In this document: positions 1 through 7,719 of the stretch, in pieces | Layout: the number at the start of each line of letters is the position of its first letter | Position numbering within the stretch: the stretch's first letter is position 1 | From: Pseudomonadota bacterium | GTDB taxonomy: Bacteria > Pseudomonadota > Alphaproteobacteria > Rhizobiales > Xanthobacteraceae | DNA: 20,165 nt | Direction of reading: 5' to 3' | Assembly: GCA_023449855.1 (NCBI GenBank) | Contig: JAEXHR010000380.1 | Location: 1 to 20,165, forward strand | Made by a program: the position numbers and the translations under genes | The notes under the pieces: model-generated | What the model was told of the DNA's origin: nothing | Databases searched by the model: none | What the model saw: the letters and a program-made list of their open reading frames with translations, nothing else

Positions 1-1
1 G

Positions 2-898
2 GCCTATCCCAACAAGACGATCAAATACATCGTCCCCTATCCGCCCGGCGGCTTCAACGACACGCTTGGGCGGATCTTCTCGCAGAAGCTTCAGGAGTCG
101 CTCGGCGTTCCCGTGGTGGTCGAGAACCGGCCCGGCGGCGGCACGTTGATCGGCACCGAAGCCGTCGCCAAGGCCGCGCCGGACGGCTACACGCTGCTTG
201 GCGTGGCCTTCCCGTTCGGCGCCAATCCCAGCATCTACAGGAATCTGCCCTATGACACGGTGAAAGATTTCACGCCGCTGATCTTCGCCGGGCAGACGCC
301 AAATCTTTTGGTAGTGAAACCATCGCTGCCGATCAATTCCGTGAAGGAGCTGATCGACTATACGCGCCAGAACCCGGGCAAGGTGACCTATGGCTCGACC
401 GGGATCGGCTCGTCCAACCATCTCTCGATGGAGCTGTTCAAGAGCATGGCGGGTGTCGACATCGTCCACGTGCCCTACAAAGGCAGCGCGCCGATGGTGA
501 ACGACATGCTCGGCGGCCATATCGACGTCGCTTTCGACAATACGCCGAATGTGCTGCCGCAGGTGAATGGCGGCAAGCTGCGCGCCCTCGGCGTCAGCAG
601 CAAGGCTCGCTCCACGTTGACACCCGATGTGCCGACCGTCTCCGACGCTGGCGTGAACGGCTACGAAGTCAATGTCTGGTTCGGTGTCGTTGGCCCTGCC
701 GGATTGCCCGAAGAGATCGTCCGCAAGCTCAATGCGGAGATGAATGCGATCCTCAAACAGGACGACGTCAAACGACGCTTCCTCGATCAAGGCGTGGAGC
801 CCGTCGGTGGCACACCCACGGCCTTCGCACAGCAGATCAAGACCGAGATCGGCAAATGGGCCAAGGTCGTGAAGGATGCCGGAATCAAACCGGAATAG
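2..898 (+). CDS. Bug/TctC-family tripartite tricarboxylate transporter substrate-binding protein (5' end missing)
   Basis: This is the 3' part of a periplasmic solute-binding protein of the Bug (TctC) family. Such proteins capture small carboxylates or related ligands for TctAB membrane partners, or act as orphan sensors. The frame is open from base 2 and reads AYPNKTIKYIVPYPPGG, the usual first strand and PPGG loop just after signal-peptide cleavage, so only the signal peptide and a few residues lie outside the window. Family hallmarks follow: VVVENRPGGGTLIGTEAVAKAAPDGYTLL, split here as ENRPGGG and PDGYTLL, then YGSTGIGS, VPYKGSAP and a C-terminal region with LDQGVEPVGGTP. About 298 residues are visible, close to the mature length expected. 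A GTG at 113 opens a shorter frame but would delete the first domain strand, so it is not the start. No TctA or TctB gene follows, and the next gene encodes an unrelated LctP-type permease. The ligand cannot be predicted. Confidence 0.93.
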   Translation, partial: AYPNKTIKYIVPYPPGGFNDTLGRIFSQKLQESLGVPVVVENRPGGGTLIGTEAVAKAAPDGYTLLGVAFPFGANPSIYRNLPYDTVKDFTPLIFAGQTPNLLVVKPSLPINSVKELIDYTRQNPGKVTYGSTGIGSSNHLSMELFKSMAGVDIVHVPYKGSAPMVNDMLGGHIDVAFDNTPNVLPQVNGGKLRALGVSSKARSTLTPDVPTVSDAGVNGYEVNVWFGVVGPAGLPEEIVRKLNAEMNAILKQDDVKRRFLDQGVEPVGGTPTAFAQQIKTEIGKWAKVVKDAGIKPE

Positions 899-990
899 AC
901 TGGTCGGCGATGTCATCCTTTAACAGCGAATGGCAGCCCTTCCGCTGGCGCTGCGCCACGTGACCTGACGGCGCTGGCGCGGCAGCCCGC

Positions 991-1011
991 GCCGGGGCAT
1001 TGTGCCCCGGC
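991..1011 (+). terminator. GC-rich hairpin, possible terminator after the Bug gene
   Basis: GCCGGGGC at 991-998 pairs perfectly with GCCCCGGC at 1004-1011 around a 5-nt loop (ATTGT). It lies 93 bp after the Bug stop codon and 87 bp before the permease start. No T-tract follows, so it is at best a weak intrinsic terminator. It could instead be an mRNA-stabilising hairpin or a chance GC-rich repeat. Confidence 0.35.
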
Positions 1012-1097
1012 AGGGATGGCGTTGCGATGCCATGGGCGTTGTGCCTTGTTCGTATGCCTTCAGTCCTCCTGAGCAAGAAAGTTAGGGAGGCTGACAG

Positions 1098-2561
1098 TTG
1101 CTTTACCTCGCCTGGTCGTTGCCAGCGCTCGTCGTCATTGGCGCGATCGCCAGCGGATGGGCCGGAACGCTTCCCGCATCGCTGATCGGTCTCGCCACAG
1201 CATTTGCTGTGGCCATGACGACCGCCCCGCATCTGTTCTCCGTTACCGACGCTGGCATGGCCTTGCTGCGGGGGGCCTGGATCGGTTGGATCGTCGTCCC
1301 CTACATCCTCGGCGGCCTGCTGTTCTGGCAAATGGCGATCCGGCCCGGCAATGCCGAGATGCCGGTCGAGACGTCACTGCCCGATGCGCGCGCGCGGCGC
1401 CGACTGCTGTTCACCGCCTGCTATCTGATCGGTCCGTTCGCGGAATCCGCGACGGGCTTCGGCATCGGCATCATGGGCACGATGGTCCTGATCCGCCGTC
1501 TTGGCCTGAAACCGATCGAACTGCTCGCCTTCTCGCTGATCAGCCAGACCATGATCGTCTGGGGCGCCATGGGCAGCGGCGCGGTGGTCGGCGCGGCCTT
1601 CGCGCGCACCGATCCAACCGCGCTGGCGCTGCGCACCAGCTTCATCTATCTGGCCTTCAATATCCTGTGGCTGCCGATCTACTGGCGGATGGCCGACAAG
1701 GCAGGCATCGCGGCCGGTTGGCGTGAGCGGATCAGCGAAGCAATCTGGCTGCTCGCCAGCCTCGGCGGCGCGATCGTTGCAACAGCCTTTCTCGGCCCGG
1801 AGCCGGCCATGCTGGCGGCGTTCGGGCCGGCGATCGTGTTGCGCTATCTGATCGACGAAAAACCGGATCGCGCGGCGCTCGTCACGGCGGCGCGACGCAT
1901 GCTGCCGTTCGCATTGCTGATCGCCTGGCTGGCCATGACGCGCCTCATACCGCCGCTGAACCAGTTGCTGCAGACCTCTTGGGCCATCAATCCATTTGTC
2001 GGCACACCGATCTGGGCGCCGCTGTTTCACGCGGGCTCGTGGCTGGTGATTGCGGCCGTGTTGACGGGGCTGCTGCGCGGTCACCGTCGCGCCTTTCCAG
2101 TCGAGATGAGAGCCGCCTGGAAGACCGGTCGGCTCGCCGTCTTAACGGTGATCGTGTTCTCTATGATGGCCGAACTGTTGTCACGGTCGGGGATCGCCGG
2201 CGGCCTTGCGCGCGGCATGTATGACACATTCGGCGTCTGGTCGGTGACGGTGACGCCGATGATCTCCGCGGTGTTCGGCGCACTCGCCAATAGCGGCAAT
2301 GCGGCCAACGGCCTGTTCATGCCGGCGCAACTCAGCCTCGCGACGGAGGCCGGCCTCGACGTGGCGGCCGTGGTCGCGCTCCAGCACGCGGCGGCGTTGT
2401 CGCTCAACATGGTCTCGCCGGTGCGGATGTCGATCGTCTGCAATCTGGCCGGCACGCCCGGGCACGAGCGCGATGCCTATCGCGCCATGCTGCCCTTCAT
2501 CGTCGTCATCATCGCCGTGCTCCTCACGATTTCGATCATGATCGCGACCAGGATCATCTGA
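1098..2561 (+). CDS. LctP-family L-lactate permease-like transporter
   Basis: This is an inner-membrane secondary transporter of the lactate permease (LctP, TC 2.A.14) family, which imports lactate, glycolate or similar 2-hydroxy acids with protons. The 487-residue protein is almost entirely hydrophobic, with about a dozen membrane segments. It carries the family-type segment GPFAESATGFGIGIMG near residues 113-128 and a second re-entrant-like stretch, FGALANSGNAANGLFMPAQ, near residues 392-410. It is somewhat shorter than the typical 530-560 residue LctP. The start is read as TTG because an AGGGAGG ribosome-binding site at 1084-1090 sits 7 bp upstream and the first membrane helix (LYLAWSLPALVVIGAI) begins there. 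It has its own 199-bp upstream gap and faces the SDR gene across 7 bp. The hydroxy-acid substrate is inferred from the family, and other carboxylates are possible. Confidence 0.85.
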   Translation: MLYLAWSLPALVVIGAIASGWAGTLPASLIGLATAFAVAMTTAPHLFSVTDAGMALLRGAWIGWIVVPYILGGLLFWQMAIRPGNAEMPVETSLPDARARRRLLFTACYLIGPFAESATGFGIGIMGTMVLIRRLGLKPIELLAFSLISQTMIVWGAMGSGAVVGAAFARTDPTALALRTSFIYLAFNILWLPIYWRMADKAGIAAGWRERISEAIWLLASLGGAIVATAFLGPEPAMLAAFGPAIVLRYLIDEKPDRAALVTAARRMLPFALLIAWLAMTRLIPPLNQLLQTSWAINPFVGTPIWAPLFHAGSWLVIAAVLTGLLRGHRRAFPVEMRAAWKTGRLAVLTVIVFSMMAELLSRSGIAGGLARGMYDTFGVWSVTVTPMISAVFGALANSGNAANGLFMPAQLSLATEAGLDVAAVVALQHAAALSLNMVSPVRMSIVCNLAGTPGHERDAYRAMLPFIVVIIAVLLTISIMIATRII

Positions 2562-2568
2562 TTCCATA

Positions 2569-3315
2569 TCAGTGGAAGTGGGCGGCGCCGTTGATGTCGA
2601 AGATGGCTCCGGAGGCGTAACCGGCGCCGGCACCGCACAGGAAGACGGCGGTCGCCGCTATCTCCTCCGCTTTGGCCATGCGCTGCAGCGGATAGAGCGA
2701 CACGTCGTAACCCTTGCCCTCGGTCATTGCGGTCTCGACCGGACCGGGCGCAATACCATTGACCAGCACATTGCGCGGCGCAGCCTGGCGTGCGAGCCAG
2801 CGCACAAAAGAGTGGATGCCACCCTTGGCGAAAGCATAATGCGGGCCAGTGCGCAGACCACCCATCCAGCCTGCGACCGAGCCGCACAACACGATGCGGC
2901 CCTCACCCGCTTCCATCATGCCCGGCAGGAAAGCGCGCGTCAGATTGATCGGGCCTTTCACGTTGGCACGGATGACGCGGTCGAGGGACTCTTCCCAGTC
3001 CTCGGCCATCCAGTCGTCATGCGGTGCAATGGCCGCGGTATCGACGAGGCCGTAGACGGGACCGACCTGTTTCGCGACGGCGGAGACATCCGCCCGCGAA
3101 CCGGTATCGAGGCTGAAAATCTCGGAACGGTCGGCAAGCTCGGTGCCGACCCGTTCGCAGATACGATCCTTGCCGGCGATGTCGAGCAATATGAGTCTGG
3201 CACCCTGCCTGGCGCAGAGTTTGGCCGTGGCGCTGCCGATGCCACCAGCAGCGCCGGCGATCACAATGCGCCGTCCGGTGAGATCGAAGGGGGACGTCTC
3301 GGCGGATGTCATCAT
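2569..3315 (-). CDS. SDR-family NAD(P)-dependent oxidoreductase
   Basis: This is a classical short-chain dehydrogenase/reductase of 248 residues, expected to interconvert an alcohol and a ketone in the cytoplasm. The dinucleotide-binding glycine motif is G21-AAG-G25-I-G27. D45 at the end of the second strand suggests NAD(H) over NADP(H). The catalytic tetrad is present as N118, S146, Y160 and K164 (YAFAK). The usual NNAG structural motif is replaced by DTAA at 92-95, a deviation seen in divergent members. The start is a double ATG at 3315/3312 with a GGGAAG site just upstream. The gene lies 45 bp after another SDR gene, at the 3' end of the liv-type operon, so it is probably co-transcribed with it. 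A dehydrogenase step before or after the Baeyer-Villiger monooxygenase would fit. The substrate is unknown. Confidence 0.9.
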   Translation of the reverse strand: MMTSAETSPFDLTGRRIVIAGAAGGIGSATAKLCARQGARLILLDIAGKDRICERVGTELADRSEIFSLDTGSRADVSAVAKQVGPVYGLVDTAAIAPHDDWMAEDWEESLDRVIRANVKGPINLTRAFLPGMMEAGEGRIVLCGSVAGWMGGLRTGPHYAFAKGGIHSFVRWLARQAAPRNVLVNGIAPGPVETAMTEGKGYDVSLYPLQRMAKAEEIAATAVFLCGAGAGYASGAIFDINGAAHFH

Positions 3316-3360
3316 GCGCTTCCCATGTGTGTTTGCTGCTGCAGAATGAGAGGATGAGGT

Positions 3361-4146
3361 TCAGCGTGCCGCCGGCACGCCGCCATAGGTCGTGAGATGC
3401 GAGCCCGCGAGCCAGCCGGCATCGATCGGCAGATTGATGCCGGTTACCGCCGACGCATCATCCGACAGCAGGAAGGCGACGCCGCGCCCGATCTCTTCGG
3501 GATCGACCATACGACCGAGCGCCGAACCTTCGGTCAACAGCCGTTTGTCGCGCGTGCCGCGTTCGATATTAGCCAGCAATGGCGGGGTACCGACATAGCC
3601 TGGCGACACCGCATTGACGCGCACACCCGAGCGCCCCCAATCGGCAGCGAGACACGCAGCCATGTGCACGGCCGCTGCCTTCGACGGCGCATAGGCGTGC
3701 AGCGGCGCTGTGCGCGAGGCCGTGACCGATCCGGTGATGACGATGCCGCCACGGCCCCGCCTGGTCATGCGCTTGCCGGCCGTGACGCACGAGACATAGA
3801 CACCGCGTAGATTGGCGGCGATCACCTTGTCGAATTCGGCCAGCGGCAGATCCTCCGAGCGACCGCCCGACTGGATCACACCGGCATTGGCGAACAACGC
3901 TTCGATCGGGCCTAGCCGCGATTCGATATCCGCAAAGGCGGCTTCGGTCGCATGCTCGTCAGTAACATCGAACGGCACGGCCACCGCGCCGATCTTGGCT
4001 GCAGATTCCGCGTTGGCCTTGGCACTGATGTCCGAGATGACGACGCGCCAGCCGCGCTCGATCAAAACCGTGGCTGTCGCAAGGCCAATGCCGCTAGCGC
4101 CGCCGGTCACCACGGCGATACGGCCGCGTCCTTCATCTCGTTTCAT
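3361..4146 (-). CDS. SDR-family oxidoreductase (classical)
   Basis: This second short-chain dehydrogenase/reductase has 261 residues and the full classical motif set: TGGASGIG at 14-21, D39 for NAD(H) preference, NAG at 87-89, N112, S140 and the Y152-x3-K156 pair (YAPSK). The C-terminus has the common VTG...PIDAGW segment of the family. It should oxidise a secondary alcohol or reduce a ketone. The ATG at 4146 is preferred because a GGGAG site lies 7 bp upstream. An overlapping in-frame GTG one codon earlier is the alternative. It starts 36 bp after the end of livF on the same strand, so it is the first enzyme gene behind the transporter operon. It shares only general family similarity with the neighbouring SDR, which argues against a recent tandem duplication. 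Confidence 0.92.
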   Translation of the reverse strand: MKRDEGRGRIAVVTGGASGIGLATATVLIERGWRVVISDISAKANAESAAKIGAVAVPFDVTDEHATEAAFADIESRLGPIEALFANAGVIQSGGRSEDLPLAEFDKVIAANLRGVYVSCVTAGKRMTRRGRGGIVITGSVTASRTAPLHAYAPSKAAAVHMAACLAADWGRSGVRVNAVSPGYVGTPPLLANIERGTRDKRLLTEGSALGRMVDPEEIGRGVAFLLSDDASAVTGINLPIDAGWLAGSHLTTYGGVPAAR

Positions 4147-4182
4147 CACTGCACTCCCATTCTGCGTTTCTTGGTTGCGCGG

Positions 4183-4899
4183 TCAGACCGCGAGGTAGCG
4201 CTGCTTGATTTCCTCGTTATGACGGAGTTCATCGATGGTGGCGCGATAGACGATCTGCCCCTTGTCGATGACTGTGGCATGGGTGGCGATACCCAGGCAG
4301 AAATGCATGTTCTGCTCGGCCAGGAGGATCGTGACGCCCATGCCGCGCAGCGTCTTGATGAGATCGCCGATGGTTTGCACGATAATCGGCGCGAGGCCTT
4401 CGCTCGGCTCGTCGAGCAGCAGGACGTCGGGATTGCCCATCAGCGTGCGCGCGATGGTGAGCATCTGCTGCTCGCCGCCGGACAGCCGCCCCGCCATCCG
4501 CTCCTTCATGGTGGCGAGGATCGGGAACACCTCGTAGATGCGCTCGCGATTCCAGTGCGCATCGCCGCGCGGCCCTTTCTTCGCAGCGACGATCAGATTG
4601 TCGTCAACTGTATGCTCGGGAAACACTTGGCGGTTTTCCGGCACATAACCGATGCCGGACCGCGCAATCTTGTAGGACGGACGACCTGCAAGCCCCTGGC
4701 CGGCCAATGCGATCGTGCCACGGCTGGGCGGCGCGATGCCGGCAATCATCTTGAAGGTGGTGGACTTGCCGGCGCCGTTACGACCGAGCAGCGCCATGGT
4801 CTGTCCCTGCTCGACGGCAAGGTCGACGCCGAACAGGATCTGGCTCGCGCCGTAATAGACGTCGGCGCCTTCGACATTCAGGAAAGGCTCGCCCATCAT
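4183..4899 (-). CDS. livF: branched-chain amino acid-type ABC transporter ATP-binding protein LivF
   Basis: This is a cytoplasmic ATPase of a HAAT-family importer (branched-chain amino acid, amide or aromatic acid type), pairing with LivG to power LivHM. In 238 residues it carries Walker A GRNGAGKS (39-46), the Q-loop region PENRQVFPEHTV (87-98), the signature LSGGE (139-143) and Walker B VLLLDEP (159-165). The switch region reads LLAEQN, typical of LivF, which often lacks the canonical H-loop histidine. Its double ATG start overlaps the livG stop codon by 4 bp, with a GGGAG site just upstream inside livG, indicating translational coupling. The name gives the family, not the substrate. The linked monooxygenase and SDR genes suggest a catabolic substrate rather than leucine. 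Confidence 0.95.
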   Translation of the reverse strand: MMGEPFLNVEGADVYYGASQILFGVDLAVEQGQTMALLGRNGAGKSTTFKMIAGIAPPSRGTIALAGQGLAGRPSYKIARSGIGYVPENRQVFPEHTVDDNLIVAAKKGPRGDAHWNRERIYEVFPILATMKERMAGRLSGGEQQMLTIARTLMGNPDVLLLDEPSEGLAPIIVQTIGDLIKTLRGMGVTILLAEQNMHFCLGIATHATVIDKGQIVYRATIDELRHNEEIKQRYLAV

Positions 4900-5666
4900 T
4901 CCGCTCCCGCCGCTTCCGACAGATGATGGTCGGTCCCAAGATAGGCGTCGATCACGTCCTGATTTCGCCTGATCTCATCGGCTGTGCCTGTCGCCAGAAC
5001 GGCACCGTATTTCAGAACGTGAATTTTCTGCGCAATCTTGAAGACGATATCCATGTCGTGCTCGATGAAGAGCACGGTCATCTTCCTGACCTGCCACAGA
5101 TGCTGCACCTTGCCGATCATGCGCCAGCGTTCGTCCGGACCCATGCCGGCGGTCGGCTCGTCGAGCAGCAGCACCTTCGGTTCCATGGCCAGCGCAAGAC
5201 CGATATCGAGCAGCTTCTGATCGCCGTGGGAGAGGTTGCGCGACAGCGTACCCGCCTTGTCCTCCAGGCCCAGAAGCTCGATGATCTCCTCCATCCGCGC
5301 CCTCGCTTCCGGGAGCGGAAACCGGCTCAGGAACGTCCACGACCTCCGCTGATGTGAGATCACCGCGGCCGTAATGGCTTCGCTCACCGTCAGGCTCGGA
5401 AATATCTCGGCGACCTGAAACGCTCGCATCATGCCGAGCCGTACGACTTCGAGGCTGGACTTGCCGACAATGTCCTGCCCGTCGAAAATCACCTTTCCGG
5501 AATTCGGCCGGAACGCACCGGAAATAAGGTTGAAGAAGGTCGTCTTGCCGGCGCCGTTCGGACCGATGATCGCCGTCAGCGATCCCTCGGGGAAATCGAT
5601 GGAGACATTGCGCGTGGCGTGGACGCCCCCGAAACGCTTGTCGAGATTTTGCACCGAGAGCATCAT
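4896..5666 (-). CDS. livG: branched-chain amino acid-type ABC transporter ATP-binding protein LivG
   Basis: This is the second ATPase subunit of the HAAT importer, 256 residues. Visible motifs are Walker A GPNGAGKT (35-42) followed by the LivG-typical FFNLISG, the segment RAFQVAEIFPSLTV around 81-94, an ABC signature LSHGD (145-149), Walker B VLLLDEP (165-171) and the switch histidine H203 in IEHDMD. The C-terminus has the LivG-like LATGTADEIRRNQDVIDAYLG extension, here in the last 35 residues. The start overlaps the livM stop by 4 bp, and a GAGAGGG site precedes it. It belongs to the tightly packed H-M-G-F run, with its binding protein upstream. Confidence 0.95.
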   Translation of the reverse strand: MMLSVQNLDKRFGGVHATRNVSIDFPEGSLTAIIGPNGAGKTTFFNLISGAFRPNSGKVIFDGQDIVGKSSLEVVRLGMMRAFQVAEIFPSLTVSEAITAAVISHQRRSWTFLSRFPLPEARARMEEIIELLGLEDKAGTLSRNLSHGDQKLLDIGLALAMEPKVLLLDEPTAGMGPDERWRMIGKVQHLWQVRKMTVLFIEHDMDIVFKIAQKIHVLKYGAVLATGTADEIRRNQDVIDAYLGTDHHLSEAAGAE

Positions 5667-6673
5667 GCGACCCTCTCTTTCGCAAAGGCCTTTTGCTCGC
5701 TCTCCGGCGCTGGCAGTTTGGCTGCCCTGCGACGGTCGATGAAATCCAGGACGAAATCAGCGACACCGCGGCGCAGCCCGAGCACGATTGCCAGAATGGC
5801 GAGCCCGAGCACGAGACCGTGATACTCGGTATAGATCGACACGAAATGTTCGAGCAAACGAAGCAGAATGGCGCCGATGATCGGCCCGATAAACAGCTGC
5901 GAGCTGCCGAGCATGATCATGAAAATTGCTTCGCCCGACGTGGTCCAGAATCCGAATTCCGGATAGGCGCCTGACACGAAGAGCGACAGCAGGATGCCGG
6001 CGACACTAGCCATTGCACCAGCCAGAATGAAGATGCCAAGTTTCATGCGGATGATGTCGACGCCGAGATAATTGGCCCGGTTCGGATTGTCGCGGATCAG
6101 GCGCAGTGTGTAGCCGAATGGCGATTGCCAGACCTGTCGCATGACGACGATACAGATCACGAAGACGCAGGCACAAAAGATATAGAGCGCGACGCCGTTG
6201 CTCAGATCTATGCCGAGGAAAGGCGGACGCGGGATGCCGCCACGCAGCCCCTGATCGCCGCCCGTGAGGCTCACCCAGGTCAGAATGATCGAGTGGATGA
6301 ACATCTGGAAGGCCAGAGTTATGAAGGAGAAATAGATCTCCTTCAGCCGCACGCAGATCGCACCGATCGCCAAAGCGAGCACCGCCGTTCCAGCGACCGT
6401 GACTAGCATGGCGACGGGGATCGAAACCCGGCCAGACTGCATCAGCAGCCCGAACATATAGGCGCCGGAGACGAAGTATGCGGCATGGCCGAACGAGACC
6501 AGCCCGGTGAGCCCGACCAGCAGATTCAGTGACATCGCGAGCAGGCCATAGGCCATCACATAGATGAGGAAGTCGCGTAGCGACGGCTTGGTGAAGATGA
6601 ACGGAATCGCCACCAGAACCACGAGTGCAACGATCGCGATGGCGATATCGCGCAGAAAGCCGGCTTTCATCAT
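5663..6673 (-). CDS. livM: branched-chain amino acid-type ABC transporter permease LivM
   Basis: This is an inner-membrane permease subunit of 336 residues with about ten hydrophobic segments. The LivM-type motif NLLVGLTGLVSFGHAAYF (residues 50-67) is present, as is the cytoplasmic coupling region GAICVRLKEIYFSFITLAF near 100-118. The C-terminal segment after about 300 is hydrophilic and rich in charged residues (RRRAAKLPAPESEQKAFAKERVA), as in many LivM proteins. The start is a double ATG at 6673/6670 overlapping the livH stop codon by 4 bp. It forms a heterodimer with LivH and is energised by LivG and LivF. Confidence 0.94.
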   Translation of the reverse strand: MMKAGFLRDIAIAIVALVVLVAIPFIFTKPSLRDFLIYVMAYGLLAMSLNLLVGLTGLVSFGHAAYFVSGAYMFGLLMQSGRVSIPVAMLVTVAGTAVLALAIGAICVRLKEIYFSFITLAFQMFIHSIILTWVSLTGGDQGLRGGIPRPPFLGIDLSNGVALYIFCACVFVICIVVMRQVWQSPFGYTLRLIRDNPNRANYLGVDIIRMKLGIFILAGAMASVAGILLSLFVSGAYPEFGFWTTSGEAIFMIMLGSSQLFIGPIIGAILLRLLEHFVSIYTEYHGLVLGLAILAIVLGLRRGVADFVLDFIDRRRAAKLPAPESEQKAFAKERVA

Positions 6674-7575
6674 CGCGCCACCTGCCGGCCAAGGAGACCA
6701 CTCGGCTTGACGATCAACACGATGGCCATCATGCCGAACATGATGCCGTCGACGAATAGCGGAAATCCGATGGCGCCGAAGGCACGGGTGAAGCCAATAA
6801 GCAACGCGGCGATCAACGCCCCGACGATTGATCCCATGCCGCCGATCACGGTAACGATGAAGCTCTCAATCAGGATCGACAGCCCCATGCCAGGTGTCAG
6901 TGTGCGCGTCGGCGCTGCGAGCGCTCCGGCGATCCCGGCGAGCACGCTGCCAACGCCGAACACTGCCGCATAAAGCAGTGTCGTGTTGATGCCGAGTGCC
7001 CCGACCATCTGCGGATTAATGGCCAAAGCGCGAATGATCTTGCCGATCCGCGTCTTTTCGATTGCCAGCCACAACACTGCACCGATCGACAGGCTGGCAA
7101 CGATCATGAACACATAATAGGCAGGCACGAAGCCGCCTGCGAGCTCCAGCGGCGGCAGCGCGAAAACCTCCGGCATGCCCATCATCTTGTATTCGGGGCC
7201 GGCAATAATCTTCACCAGATCGTCGAAGATCAAGATGACCGCATAACACACCAGCAGCTGCATCAGGATGTCCTTGCCATACACCCTGCTGATGATGAAC
7301 CGCTCGAAGATGATCCCTATGAGCCCCGTTCCGGCGGCGCCTGCGAGAAATGCCAGCAGGAAGCTCGACGTCGCCTGATAGGTGAAGAAAGCGATATAGG
7401 CGCCCGCCATGTAGAAGGCGCCATGGGCGAAGTTGATGACGCCCAGCACGCCGAAGATCAACGACAGGCCGGACGCCACCATGAACAACAACATTCCGAT
7501 AATGAGCGCCGTCGACACCTGCGTCACGGCGCAAGCGGATGACGACAAGCATGAGGCAAGGGCTTCAAGGTTCAC
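6670..7575 (-). CDS. livH: branched-chain amino acid-type ABC transporter permease LivH
   Basis: This is the partner inner-membrane permease, 301 residues from the chosen start. It contains the LivH signature LSLIFGVLGVINFAHGAFYM near 36-55 and the coupling-loop stretch GGMGSIVGALIAALLIG in the C-terminal third. The longest open frame begins at a TTG-type codon at 7617. However, the GTG at 7575 is preceded by AAGGA at 7583-7587 with 7-bp spacing and gives the normal short LivH N-terminus, so I use it. The gene follows the binding-protein gene after about 145 bp that hold a strong hairpin, and it overlaps livM by 4 bp. Expression is probably coupled with livMGF. Confidence 0.93.
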   Translation of the reverse strand: MNLEALASCLSSSACAVTQVSTALIIGMLLFMVASGLSLIFGVLGVINFAHGAFYMAGAYIAFFTYQATSSFLLAFLAGAAGTGLIGIIFERFIISRVYGKDILMQLLVCYAVILIFDDLVKIIAGPEYKMMGMPEVFALPPLELAGGFVPAYYVFMIVASLSIGAVLWLAIEKTRIGKIIRALAINPQMVGALGINTTLLYAAVFGVGSVLAGIAGALAAPTRTLTPGMGLSILIESFIVTVIGGMGSIVGALIAALLIGFTRAFGAIGFPLFVDGIMFGMMAIVLIVKPSGLLGRQVAR

Positions 7576-7667
7576 AACGCAGTCCTTTGATGGTCTGACC
7601 TTTAGTGGTCTGAGCAAGCCGGCTCCGGCCGCCGCTGCGCGAGCCGGATTTTCGACATAGCGGCATC

Positions 7668-7687
7668 GCCGGCCCGATCAGGCCGGC
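7668..7687 (-). other. intercistronic hairpin between the binding-protein gene and livH
   Basis: GCCGGCC (7668-7674) and GGCCGGC (7681-7687) form a perfect 7-bp stem around a 6-nt loop, 33 bp after the binding-protein stop codon. A second small inverted repeat, GTCAT/ATGAC, lies at 7691-7706. No T-run follows on the - strand, so this is more likely an mRNA 3'-end stabiliser or partial attenuator than a full terminator. Such structures often raise binding-protein levels over permease levels in ABC operons, which is an inference here. Confidence 0.4.
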
Positions 7688-7719
7688 CGCGTCATGGCGC
7701 GATGACGGTCCGCGGCAGC

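Noticed and set aside
2558..2572. CTGAT/ATCAG inverted repeat as a bidirectional terminator between the convergent genes
   Set aside because: It has only a 5-bp AT-containing stem, lies inside the coding ends and has no T-tract.
2569..4146. Tandem duplication of the two SDR genes
   Set aside because: The two proteins share only general SDR motifs and differ in the NAG/DTAA motif and C-terminus, so they are separate family members.
3952..4926. + strand open frame (324 codons) across SDR and livF
   Set aside because: It spans two real genes on the other strand, and its translation has no family features.
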